A program made the position numbers and the translations under genes. The notes beneath the pieces were generated by a model, which was given only the letters and a program-made list of their open reading frames with translations, had not been told where the DNA came from and searched no databases. Below, piece after piece: positions 8,732 to 16,564 of a DNA stretch of 64,000 bases; within the stretch, counting starts at the first letter, position 1, and every line of letters begins with the position of its first letter. Source of the stretch: Bacteroidota bacterium (GTDB lineage Bacteria; Bacteroidota; Bacteroidia; B-17B0; Aurantibacillaceae). The stretch spans positions 17,433 to 81,432 of the forward strand of contig JAAFIQ010000006.1 in assembly GCA_013298715.1 (NCBI GenBank), read 5' to 3'.

Positions 8732-9697
8732 TTACTTCCTCCCCAACAGACCACCAATTTCTTTCCCAACACCAGTAAAGGATACAGCGTTTAACGGAAA
8801 TTCTAAAAACACATGTAAAAAACTTAAAAAGAATAATACTTTTAATCCTAAATTATAATCCCAGGCATAAAAAGCAATAGATGAAAGCCATAAACCTAAA
8901 GTAATGTAGAGTGTTTTTTTAGGTACTTGGTGCCATTTAATTACCGAGGTTTTTGAAAACCAATTTAAGTAATGGTAAGTATAAGCAAATGCTATAAAAC
9001 GCATCACCACAAAGCCAGCATTTGTAGTAAATACATCTGTTTCTTTGGTAAATTCTGTCATGTTAAATAGCTCAACCAATTTTCGGTTAAGGTCAGCAAA
9101 CATGTAATAACTTTTTTGCGTGTAATTACCAACCGTATAAAATAAATTTTGTGGTTGAAAAACGAATATTGAAATGGCGCACACAATTAGCACCAATACC
9201 GAAATTAACCCAGCCTTCGATTTTTCTTTTAAAGCGCCATATAACATAAACATCCAAGTAAAAATAAAAACATGGATGATAGTTGGTAAAAAAATGGCAA
9301 TCCACGTAAAGTAATTATTCATTTTTCCGAGTGCCGTGGTACAAATAATTGCCATAATTAATAATATTATTCTGTAAAGCCAATCTTTTATGAAAACAAA
9401 GGCTATAGCCGCAATTATGGTGATGAAAGTAAGGTGCGCCAAAAGCAAGTAATTTTTTGGTGAATTAAAATTCCAATAAACTAAAATGGTGCAGGCTATG
9501 ACCAAATAAATAAAATCATTTTTGCCTTTGGTAAAATAATTTTTCTTGTGCAACCAGCCAATTTCGGTTAAGTAATGTAAGGGCCCTAAAACGCCATAAG
9601 AAAACAAGAATAATTCAAATGGAAGGATAAACGAAGCAATGCATGATAAAACAATAAGCACGGTGTTTACGTTATGTATTTTATTGCTCTCAGTCAT
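8732..9697 (-). CDS. Polytopic membrane protein of unknown function
   Basis: A 321-residue integral membrane protein with about eight to nine hydrophobic segments. It carries conserved-looking His-containing motifs at membrane edges: GPLHYLTEIGWLHKKNYF near residues 37-54, AYTYHYLNWFSK near 240, and FLHVFLEFPLN near 300. Spaced membrane histidines can bind metal, and the distant look is of the Brp/Blh carotene dioxygenase family, but I cannot support that assignment. Its start codon overlaps the stop of the tandem-thioredoxin gene by one base (TAATG arrangement), so the two are translationally coupled and probably function together. Confidence 0.7.
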   Translation of the reverse strand: MTESNKIHNVNTVLIVLSCIASFILPFELFLFSYGVLGPLHYLTEIGWLHKKNYFTKGKNDFIYLVIACTILVYWNFNSPKNYLLLAHLTFITIIAAIAFVFIKDWLYRIILLIMAIICTTALGKMNNYFTWIAIFLPTIIHVFIFTWMFMLYGALKEKSKAGLISVLVLIVCAISIFVFQPQNLFYTVGNYTQKSYYMFADLNRKLVELFNMTEFTKETDVFTTNAGFVVMRFIAFAYTYHYLNWFSKTSVIKWHQVPKKTLYITLGLWLSSIAFYAWDYNLGLKVLFFLSFLHVFLEFPLNAVSFTGVGKEIGGLLGRK

Positions 9698-10719
9698 TAT
9701 TTTTTTGGTTTGGCTATGCTGTATTCTTTAATAAAATCGGGCCATTTAATTGTTTTGTATGCGTTACTTCCATAATATTCGAGTATAGGCTTTATTTGTT
9801 GTGGTGATTGGTAAAAGTTTAGAACTTCTAAAACTGTGTTTTTTTCATCTAGCACACTAATGCTCGGAAAACTTAATCTGTTGTTAGATAAAGCCATTGC
9901 CAAGGTGTTTAATGGGTAACCATTTACAAGTTGTTTAAAATATTTTTGTTTATTAAAAATTAGCGTATCGTTACTTTCGGCATTAAAATTAATTACATAG
10001 TAATTTTTGTTTATATAGTTACCAATTAACGAGTCTACAAAAGTAGTTTTTTGAATTACTTTGCACGTGTTACAAAACGATGAAACAAAATTCACCAATA
10101 CCTTTTTAGGTTTCTTTTTGTGTAACTTTTCTAAATCCTTAATATCGTAGGTTGTTATATTTACCTTTTTATAGCCAGTATCGTAAAAGGTTTTATTAAA
10201 GTTTGAATTAAATTCTTCGAAAATACTTGTGCGCCAGGCATTCTCCACCATAAACACTAAAAGTGGTTCTATTTTTTTATCTTCTAAATAGCCTTGACTT
10301 AGTAAATTATACTCGTAATTATTTGTAATAAACATGGTGCTTGGGTAGCTTAAACTATTCCCTAAAAATTTAACGGCAAGCTCATGAGGTGTTTTCGGTT
10401 CTTTACTTAAAGGTTTATAAATTTTACCATTAAATTCAATGGTATCTTTTGTTTCGGCGTTAAATTTTACAGCATAAAAATTTTGGTTTATATATCCTGC
10501 CAAGTTTGGGTTAGAGTAGGTGGTCTTCATCATATGTTTGCACCAACCGCACCAATCTGTATAAATATCAATTAAAAAAGGTTTTGGCTGTGTTTTGTTT
10601 TTTTCTTGAGCTTCTTTTAAAGTAAGCCAATTAACTAGACCATTATCAGCGTTTTGTGCGAATCCAACTAAGGAATTGAGAATAAGAAGGTAACAAAGTA
10701 TTAATTTTATTTTCAACAT
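9697..10719 (-). CDS. Secreted protein with two tandem thioredoxin-like domains
   Basis: A 340-residue exported protein (signal peptide ending near GFAQ). It holds two thioredoxin-fold repeats of the DUF255/thioredoxin_7 type. The first has WCGWC with C57 and C60. The second has SFCNTC with C216 and C219. Each Cys pair is followed by a similar segment (xxNFYAVKFNAETKDT and KNYYVINFNAESNDT), so the protein arose by internal duplication. Both CXXC pairs are intact, so both domains could be redox active in the periplasm. It is coupled to the membrane protein downstream. The client protein is unknown. Confidence 0.82.
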   Translation of the reverse strand: MLKIKLILCYLLILNSLVGFAQNADNGLVNWLTLKEAQEKNKTQPKPFLIDIYTDWCGWCKHMMKTTYSNPNLAGYINQNFYAVKFNAETKDTIEFNGKIYKPLSKEPKTPHELAVKFLGNSLSYPSTMFITNNYEYNLLSQGYLEDKKIEPLLVFMVENAWRTSIFEEFNSNFNKTFYDTGYKKVNITTYDIKDLEKLHKKKPKKVLVNFVSSFCNTCKVIQKTTFVDSLIGNYINKNYYVINFNAESNDTLIFNKQKYFKQLVNGYPLNTLAMALSNNRLSFPSISVLDEKNTVLEVLNFYQSPQQIKPILEYYGSNAYKTIKWPDFIKEYSIAKPKK

Positions 10720-10773
10720 ATTTTAAAAAATAAGTTCCTTTTTAACTCATAAATATAACTAACATATAAATAT

Positions 10774-10809
10774 AAAAAAAATCAGGAGTGTAATTGCTCC
10801 TGATTTTTT
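10774..10809 (-). terminator. Rho-independent terminator after the T9SS gene
   Basis: An inverted repeat, AATCAGGAG paired with CTCCTGATT around a 9-base loop (TGTAATTG region), is flanked by A- and T-runs. It lies 20 bases past the stop of the 10829 gene on the minus strand and separates it from the thioredoxin/membrane-protein operon. Confidence 0.8.
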
Positions 10810-10828
10810 AAAATAATCAAAATCTAAT

Positions 10829-11794
10829 TTATTTAATTACGTTAACTTTTGCTCTGTAATTTTTTGAAGAGGTACTTACAGTTAAATTATAAACACCATT
10901 TGGTAATGAATTTAAATCAACAGAATTAAGATTTGCGTTTTCTTGGTAAACAATTCTACCTGAAATATCGGTAACCATAATTGATTTAACAATTTCATTC
11001 TTTGGCGAATTAAATTTGATAACCCCACTGGTAGGATTTGGGTAAATAGAAATTGTTGAGAGAATAGCTGATTCATCTTTTAAACCAACAGTAGAAACAA
11101 TTATGTCATTTAAATCGCGAGGAACTATTTGGTATCCAGTGGTACAAGAGAAATCACTTGGAGCACCACAAAATTGACTTGTAATACCAATAATATCAAC
11201 TGGGCCGGTTGGGATAGCAGTTCCTACTATAGGATTATTTGTTTGAGTTAAACGAGCTATAACAAAATTACCTGAAGGATAATTCACAGTATAACTTGAG
11301 CCCGCATTAGCACATGTAAAGGTACCACTTGCGGCAAAAGTTCCGCCATTTATTCTAATTAATTCGCTTTCTGTTGGCTCAGCAGTAGCTGTTTGAAAAA
11401 ATTGGGTATTCGTTATTACAAACGGTGCAGGTAATGTATTGTTAGAAGATGTTTTAACTACAGTAACCGGTGAAGCACTAAGTGAAGAGTTAAAAGCTAT
11501 TTGAAGAACGCCGTAGCGACCAACAAGAGGGCCAGTTACAGTTATCGAATCTCCTCTATTGATATTAGCAGTTGCTGAAGCATTAAAAACAGCAAGTCCA
11601 CCTGTAGCATCTTGAATGTAGCGAATTGATCCAAGTTCGCTACCGTTTAAAACAATTCCTTTTGTAGAAACAGTAGGTGCTGAACTAGCGGTTATTGAAG
11701 TTGAAGCGCCTCTTGCTGCGGCAATAGTAGTTTGGGCATTACTAGCAGTTGTTAAAAATAGAGCCGCAAATCCTAATTGTAAAATTTTTTTCAT
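10829..11794 (-). CDS. Secreted protein with T9SS type A sorting domain
   Basis: A 321-residue exported protein. It has a signal peptide (MKKILQLGFAALFLTTASNA), a central beta-rich region (about residues 40-235) that resembles OB-fold-like extracellular domains (GDSITVTGPLVGRYGVLQI) found next to secreted nucleases and in DUF5689-type proteins, and a C-terminal T9SS type A sorting domain (YPNPTSGVIKF, then DISGRIVYQ, then LPNGVYNLTV). No catalytic domain is evident, so it may be a surface binding protein. It is monocistronic, with its own terminator. The OB-like reading is tentative; the secretion route is well supported. Confidence 0.82.
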   Translation of the reverse strand: MKKILQLGFAALFLTTASNAQTTIAAARGASTSITASSAPTVSTKGIVLNGSELGSIRYIQDATGGLAVFNASATANINRGDSITVTGPLVGRYGVLQIAFNSSLSASPVTVVKTSSNNTLPAPFVITNTQFFQTATAEPTESELIRINGGTFAASGTFTCANAGSSYTVNYPSGNFVIARLTQTNNPIVGTAIPTGPVDIIGITSQFCGAPSDFSCTTGYQIVPRDLNDIIVSTVGLKDESAILSTISIYPNPTSGVIKFNSPKNEIVKSIMVTDISGRIVYQENANLNSVDLNSLPNGVYNLTVSTSSKNYRAKVNVIK

Positions 11795-11817
11795 TTTAAT
11801 TTTTTTTAATATTTGCT

Positions 11818-11825
11818 CAAAATTA
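11818..11825 (-). promoter_or_regulatory. Candidate -7 promoter element of the T9SS gene
   Basis: TAATTTTG on the minus strand matches TAnnTTTG, 24 bases before the ATG at 11794. No clear -33 TTG is present at the expected distance, so this is a weak call. Confidence 0.35.
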
Positions 11826-12028
11826 GCTATTATATTGAGAGTTTTTTGTTAAATTAATGTTATGTAATTATATTCTATACCACCTGATAAATGATTATTG
11901 TGGCATTGGTCAATTTGATTTTGCAATTAATTATTCATTAAAAACTGTTAACAGAAATTAAGATTAAAACCTTGATTTTTAAAACTTAGGAGCTTTCAGG
12001 TCGCAGAGTGCGTTATTTGAATAAAAAC

Positions 12029-12058
12029 TTTGTAATTTGAAAAATAATTGTAACTTTG
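12029..12058 (+). promoter_or_regulatory. Promoter of the yceD-rpmF operon; decides the yceD start
   Basis: TTTG at 12029-12032, an 18-base spacer and TAACTTTG at 12051-12058 form a near-perfect Bacteroidota promoter. Transcription would begin near 12063-12066. The in-frame ATG at 12037 therefore lies inside the promoter and cannot be the start of the next gene. Confidence 0.75.
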
Positions 12059-12078
12059 CACTCCTTTTTCAAAGATAC

Positions 12079-12618
12079 GTGGGCAAGAGTTTATATAAAA
12101 TTCAATTTGGTGGATTGCCTGTTGGCATACACGACTACGAATTTGAGATTAAGGATGCGTTCTTTAAAAACATTGAAAATAGCGAGGTAACAAAGGCTAA
12201 TATTATTATTGAAGCCAAACTTACCAAGCAAAATAATTTATTACAACTCGATTTTGAAATAAATGGAACCGTTCAAGTAGAGTGCGATAGATGTTTGAAA
12301 GATTTTGATATTCCTATTAATTCCTCGGAACATTTGGTTATTAAGCATGGTAACCTTAGCGAAAGTACCGATGATATTTTGGTGATACCTGAAGGAATGG
12401 ACGAATTTAGCTTAGAACACTATTTGTACGAGTACATTGTACTTGCATTACCGGTTAGAAAAGTACCTTGCGAGATGAACAAAAAATTATTTCAGTGTGA
12501 TGAAGAAACGCTATCCAAGCTTAGCAAATTAATTGTAAGTGAGGATAAAGAAGAAGAAAAAAATGAAAATAACCCCTTATGGGAACAATTAAATAAAATA
12601 AAGTATAACAAAAATTAA
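12079..12618 (+). CDS. yceD: YceD/DUF177 family protein (23S rRNA accumulation)
   Basis: A 179-residue protein of the DUF177 family. In other bacteria it sits beside rpmF and is needed for normal 23S rRNA accumulation. The family's paired cysteines are present: CDRC in the middle of the protein and a later pair spaced around MNKKLFQC. The C-terminus has the usual acidic tail and ends NPLWEQLNKIK, typical of Bacteroidota members. I chose GTG at 12079 because the ATG at 12037 is within the promoter. Its stop is 12 bases before rpmF, so the two form an operon. Confidence 0.85.
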   Translation: MGKSLYKIQFGGLPVGIHDYEFEIKDAFFKNIENSEVTKANIIIEAKLTKQNNLLQLDFEINGTVQVECDRCLKDFDIPINSSEHLVIKHGNLSESTDDILVIPEGMDEFSLEHYLYEYIVLALPVRKVPCEMNKKLFQCDEETLSKLSKLIVSEDKEEEKNENNPLWEQLNKIKYNKN

Positions 12619-12630
12619 AAATAACACATC

Positions 12631-12819
12631 ATGCCTAATCCAAAACGAAAACTATCGCGCTCTCGCAGAGATTCACGTAGAGCGACTTATAAAGCACCTT
12701 CTATGACAATTAGTAAGGATTCAACCACTGGCGAAGCTCATTTAATGCACCGCGCACACTGGTTTGAAGGAAAATTATATTACAAAGGAAAAGTTGTAAT
12801 GGAAAAAGCAACAAAATAA
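12631..12819 (+). CDS. rpmF: 50S ribosomal protein L32
   Basis: A 62-residue basic protein starting [17 protein letters not shown], the standard L32 N-terminus, with [16 protein letters not shown] near the end. The zinc-ribbon cysteines found in some L32 proteins are absent, giving the cysteine-free form. It follows yceD by 12 bases, the widespread yceD-rpmF arrangement, and is followed by a terminator. It is intact and of normal length. Confidence 0.95.
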   Translation: MPNPKRKLSRSRRDSRRATYKAPSMTISKDSTTGEAHLMHRAHWFEGKLYYKGKVVMEKATK

Positions 12820-12837
12820 ATTTTATGAACTACAGTT

Positions 12838-12867
12838 AAAGCAGACTTTATAAGTCTGCTTTTTTTA
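12838..12867 (+). terminator. Rho-independent terminator after rpmF
   Basis: AAAGCAGACTT (12838-12848) pairs perfectly with AAGTCTGCTTT (12852-12862) over a 3-base loop and runs into further T residues. It lies 19 bases past the rpmF stop. Confidence 0.9.
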
Positions 12868-12950
12868 TGATTTTTTGTAAGCCATTAACGTAATTTGACA
12901 GTAATAAATCCAATTCATTTTGTTCTTTTGGGTTTTATAAAAATTAAATT

Positions 12951-13553
12951 ATGAAAAGTTTCATCAGTGCAATTCTAGTCTTAATAATCACATTTTCTTG
13001 TCAAGCTCAAATAAAAAATAATTTTAAAAATGGTGATATTATTTTTATAGAGAGCTCATCGGGGCAAGGTAAGGCAATTCAATTGGCAACAAAATCAAAG
13101 TATACGCACGTAGGGATTGTTTTTTTAGAGAATGGTAAACCATTTGTTTATCACGCTGTAGAGCCAGTTATTAAAAGTAATTTAGACGATTTTTTAAATT
13201 ATTCAAGCAATAATAAATATTTAGTAAAACGCTTAAAGGATACAGCTTTGCTTACGACAGATAATGTTAATAAAATGAAGAATAAAGCCATTGAGCTATT
13301 AGGGAAGCACTACGATATTTACTTTAATTGGAGCGAAAGCGAGTATTATTGCAGCGAGTATGTTTGGAAAATTTATAATCAATTTACAAAATTAGAAATT
13401 GGTAATTTGCGCCCTTTAAAAGATTTTGATTTATCTTCTCCAATTGTAAAAGAAATTATGAAAAAACTCTATGGTTCTCAAATTCCTTTGGATGAAAAAA
13501 TGATTTCTCCTGCAGATATGGCTAATAGCAGTTTATTAATAGAATTAAAGTAG
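12951..13553 (+). CDS. YiiX-like papain-fold (NlpC/P60 superfamily) hydrolase
   Basis: A 200-residue exported protein with a signal peptide (FISAILVLIITFSCQAQ; Cys17 might also be lipidated). It has the permuted papain-like arrangement of the YiiX/YebB group: the catalytic His first (H53 in YTHVGIV) and the catalytic Cys later (C134 in YYCSEYVW). The substrate is probably a cell-wall or lipid amide or thioester bond but is not known. It is monocistronic; the next gene converges on it 22 bases away. Confidence 0.85.
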   Translation: MKSFISAILVLIITFSCQAQIKNNFKNGDIIFIESSSGQGKAIQLATKSKYTHVGIVFLENGKPFVYHAVEPVIKSNLDDFLNYSSNNKYLVKRLKDTALLTTDNVNKMKNKAIELLGKHYDIYFNWSESEYYCSEYVWKIYNQFTKLEIGNLRPLKDFDLSSPIVKEIMKKLYGSQIPLDEKMISPADMANSSLLIELK

Positions 13554-13575
13554 TTTTTATATTCAAAAAAAAGAC

Positions 13576-14265
13576 TTATCTCTCCTCAAAGTCGCCAGCA
13601 TCAAAGCTTTCAAAGCTGGTGTCATCATCGCCACCTTCGTTAAAGTCATCTTCACTCACTTCTTCTTCTTCGCCCTCTTCGCCTTCAAGGCTAATTAAAT
13701 CTTCTTCTTCAACACCTTCTTCGCCCGTATTTAATTGTTTGTAAATTTCTTCTTCATGTACCTCAGGGTCGTTTAAAAGGCCTGCCATTGCTAAATCAGG
13801 ACTTAGTTCCTCTTTAGCCATATTTACCTGTTTATATTGTTTTGGAGAAGTACCCACTGTTCTAACACAAACCGGATAATTTAATTTAGGATTTTCATCA
13901 ACAATTTTAACCATTTCTATTAAAAATCCCCATTGAACAACAGCATCAAAAATGTATAAAAAGCGTTGGTGAGGATGCTCAATGTACTTGGCAATTTTGG
14001 TATCTGCCATTAATTTTTTTGGTTCAATTTTTTTGCGAATCTCGTCTTCATCCAAAGGCAAGTCTTCTTTTTTATAAGTAATTTCTTGATTTTTTCTCCA
14101 AAAATCATCGCTTACAAAAAATGAAGCGGCATGTTTGTTATCAAACTTAAATGCTTCTTGTATGGCGTTATGGAACTGTTCAAATGTTTGAGCAGATTTA
14201 ATATCTATATCTCTAACAATGTCTTCGTTTTCTTCTAAACAAACTCTAAATCTGTAAACTGCCAT
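13576..14265 (-). CDS. Plasmid pRiA4b ORF-3 family protein with acidic tail
   Basis: A 229-residue protein. Residues 1 to about 150 match the pRiA4b ORF-3 family pattern (MAVYRFRVCLEE; AIQEAFKFDNKHAASFF; LMADTKIAKYIEH; FLYIFDAVVQWGFLIEM), a small domain of unknown function found in plasmid and chromosomal proteins. From about residue 165 the protein becomes extremely acidic with runs of Glu and Asp (EEGEEEEVSEDDF). The tail may bind basic partners, but there is no direct evidence. It lies 11 bases after the glycosyltransferase gene on the same strand and is probably cotranscribed with it. Confidence 0.78.
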   Translation of the reverse strand: MAVYRFRVCLEENEDIVRDIDIKSAQTFEQFHNAIQEAFKFDNKHAASFFVSDDFWRKNQEITYKKEDLPLDEDEIRKKIEPKKLMADTKIAKYIEHPHQRFLYIFDAVVQWGFLIEMVKIVDENPKLNYPVCVRTVGTSPKQYKQVNMAKEELSPDLAMAGLLNDPEVHEEEIYKQLNTGEEGVEEEDLISLEGEEGEEEEVSEDDFNEGGDDDTSFESFDAGDFEER

Positions 14266-14276
14266 AATGTTTTTAA

Positions 14277-15026
14277 TTAATTTCTTGTTTTATACATTTC
14301 AGATTTTGCAAGCCCAATTCTATTAAAAAAATGGGTAAACGATGTACCTAACACTCCCATGCCATATTTCATACTTCGGCTAAAGTTAATGCTGCTTGCT
14401 TCAGGAAAATATTTTGTAGGGCAGGTAACCTCTGCAATATCAAAGCCTGCATAAAATATTTGAGAAATCATTTGATTATCAAAAACAAAGTCATCGCTAT
14501 TAGCGTGGTAATTTATTTTTCTAATTACTTCTTTCGAAAAAGCCCTGTAACCTGTATGGTACTCGGATAATTTTTGATTAATTAATACATTTTGAGAGAA
14601 GGTAAGCATGCGATTAAATATATATTTATACATTGGCATACCGCCTTTAAGCGCACCTTTTCCTAAAATACGGCTTCCAAAGGCTACATGATACAAATCG
14701 TTTGCAATTAAATAAGATAAGCTATGTATTAATTTGGGCGTGTATTGATAATCTGGATGGAGCATAATTACAATATCTGCACCTAACTCCATTGCTTTAT
14801 CGTAACAGGTTTTTTGATTTCCACCATAACCTTTATTTTTTTCGTGGCGAATTACGTGTCTAATTCCAATCTCTTTGGCTACTTGTGATGTATTATCTTT
14901 ACTGTGGTCATCAACTAAAACCACGTCATCCACAATATCAAAGGGAATTTCGTCATACGTTTTCTTTAAAGTAAGGGCAGCGTTATAGGCAGGTAAAACA
15001 GCTATTATTTTTTTTCCATTAATCAT
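14277..15026 (-). CDS. Family 2 glycosyltransferase (polyprenyl-phosphate sugar transferase type)
   Basis: A 249-residue GT-A enzyme. The nucleotide-sugar pocket is visible: VLPAYNAALTL near residue 10, LVDDHSKDNT near 37, and the metal-binding motif HPDYQY (D-x-D variant) near 90. It then has YHTGYRAFSKEV, typical of dolichyl/undecaprenyl-phosphate mannose or glucose synthase-like proteins. There are no clear C-terminal membrane helices. I chose the ATG at 15026 (MINGKK) over the upstream 15044 start, which adds an unlikely hydrophobic stub. Donor and acceptor are unknown. Confidence 0.87.
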   Translation of the reverse strand: MINGKKIIAVLPAYNAALTLKKTYDEIPFDIVDDVVLVDDHSKDNTSQVAKEIGIRHVIRHEKNKGYGGNQKTCYDKAMELGADIVIMLHPDYQYTPKLIHSLSYLIANDLYHVAFGSRILGKGALKGGMPMYKYIFNRMLTFSQNVLINQKLSEYHTGYRAFSKEVIRKINYHANSDDFVFDNQMISQIFYAGFDIAEVTCPTKYFPEASSINFSRSMKYGMGVLGTSFTHFFNRIGLAKSEMYKTRN

Positions 15027-15103
15027 AGGAAACAAAAATAACAAAGTTTAATTAATTTACACATATATTAGGTGGTATAATTAATGTATTTTTAGGCTAA
15101 ATT

Positions 15104-16564
15104 TTGTTACTAAAAAAGTTACATAGCTTAACCTTAAAATCGTTTTTACCACCATTTACAATTACTCTGTTTGTAAGTGTATTTTTATTTTTTTTGGTAG
15201 AAATTGTTATTACCTATTTGGATGATATGATTGGCAAGGGTTTACGCACAAGCGACTTATTAAAACTCTTTTTTTATTCGTGGGTAGCCATTATTCCACA
15301 ATGTATTCCTTTAGCGGTTTTATTGGGTTCAATAATGTGTTTTGGTAATTTGGCCGAAAATTATGAGTTAGCGGCTATGAAATCGAGTGGATTAGGACTC
15401 TTTAGAATAATGAAGCCTGTTTTAGTGTTTATTGTTATACTTGCGGGCTTAACTTTTTTATTTAACAATTTTATTATGCCAGTTGTAAATTTAAAAGCTG
15501 TTGCACTCATGTACGATATTCGGCAAAAAAAACCTTCTGTAAACATTAAAGAAGGCATTTTTTATAATAAAATTGATAATTACAGTTTACGTGTTGGGGA
15601 AAAATCTGCCAATAAAGATACGTTAAAAGAGATTTACATTTACGATCATAGTGCACAACAAGGTAATACCATTCAAATGTACGCCAATTCAGGTAAAATG
15701 ACAACTACTGCCGATACCAGCGCGTTAGTATTGATTTTAAAAGATGGAAATAGATACGAAGAAGTGAAGGACAGAGATAGCTTAGGAAGAGAGAAAAAAT
15801 TTTTATCGCAACTAAATTTTAGAAGCTTGCAAATTAATATTGAATTAAAAGAATTTAAACTGAAACGGACAGATGAAAATCAATTTAAAAATACTGGCGA
15901 AATGCTTAATATTTGGCAAATAGATTCAGTAATGGACAGCACCAAACGAATTTTGAATAGGAGAATAGTTGAATTAAAAAATCAATCGAATAACTATTTT
16001 TTTGCGCGTTCATTTGTTTTGGATAAATGTGAACATAAGGATAGTATACAACACACCGATTCGCTATTAGCACGTTTAAAAAAAGAGGACAGAAATAGAT
16101 TAATTGATGCGGCGCTAAACGCAATGAGAAATAACGCAACTACTTTGGATGGAAACATTACCAGTTTTGAATCGACGCAATCTGAGATTAGTGCCTTTTC
16201 AATTGAGTGGCATAGAAAAATTGTAGTATGTTTTGCTTGCATTATTTTATTTTTTGTAGGCGCCCCACTTGGAGCAATTATAAAAAAAGGTGGTTTAGGC
16301 TTACCTGTGGTTGTAGCTGTTTTCTTTTTCTTAGCATACTTTATAATTACCGAAGGGTATACCAGTATGGCTATTGATGGCGTAATGACCGCTTGGATTG
16401 CAATGTGGATACCCTTAGGAATTTTTTTACCAATTAGTATTTTTTTAACCTACAAAGCAGCACGCGATAGTGCAATTTTTGATTTTATAACCAACACCTA
16501 TTGGTTTAGTAATTTATTATTAAAATTTAAACCTCGTGCTAAAAGTACTGCAAATAGCAAATAA
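15104..16564 (+). CDS. LptF/LptG family lipopolysaccharide export permease
   Basis: A 486-residue inner-membrane protein of the YjgP/YjgQ family, which with LptB extracts LPS from the inner membrane. The N-terminus holds the conserved LHSLTLKSFLPPF segment and three membrane helices. A periplasmic beta-jellyroll (about residues 130-360) with a family-typical insertion follows, then three C-terminal helices with GAPLGAIIKKGGLGLP. The start is TTG at 15104, as no suitable ATG precedes the conserved region. It leads an operon with two glycosyltransferases and an OstA-like gene; its 3' end overlaps the next gene by 29 bases. Confidence 0.9.
   Translation: MLLKKLHSLTLKSFLPPFTITLFVSVFLFFLVEIVITYLDDMIGKGLRTSDLLKLFFYSWVAIIPQCIPLAVLLGSIMCFGNLAENYELAAMKSSGLGLFRIMKPVLVFIVILAGLTFLFNNFIMPVVNLKAVALMYDIRQKKPSVNIKEGIFYNKIDNYSLRVGEKSANKDTLKEIYIYDHSAQQGNTIQMYANSGKMTTTADTSALVLILKDGNRYEEVKDRDSLGREKKFLSQLNFRSLQINIELKEFKLKRTDENQFKNTGEMLNIWQIDSVMDSTKRILNRRIVELKNQSNNYFFARSFVLDKCEHKDSIQHTDSLLARLKKEDRNRLIDAALNAMRNNATTLDGNITSFESTQSEISAFSIEWHRKIVVCFACIILFFVGAPLGAIIKKGGLGLPVVVAVFFFLAYFIITEGYTSMAIDGVMTAWIAMWIPLGIFLPISIFLTYKAARDSAIFDFITNTYWFSNLLLKFKPRAKSTANSK

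Noticed and set aside
8732..9697. Assignment of the membrane protein to the Brp/Blh carotene dioxygenase family
   Set aside because: Only loosely similar His placement; the family motifs I would expect are not present in order, and no carotenoid genes are nearby.
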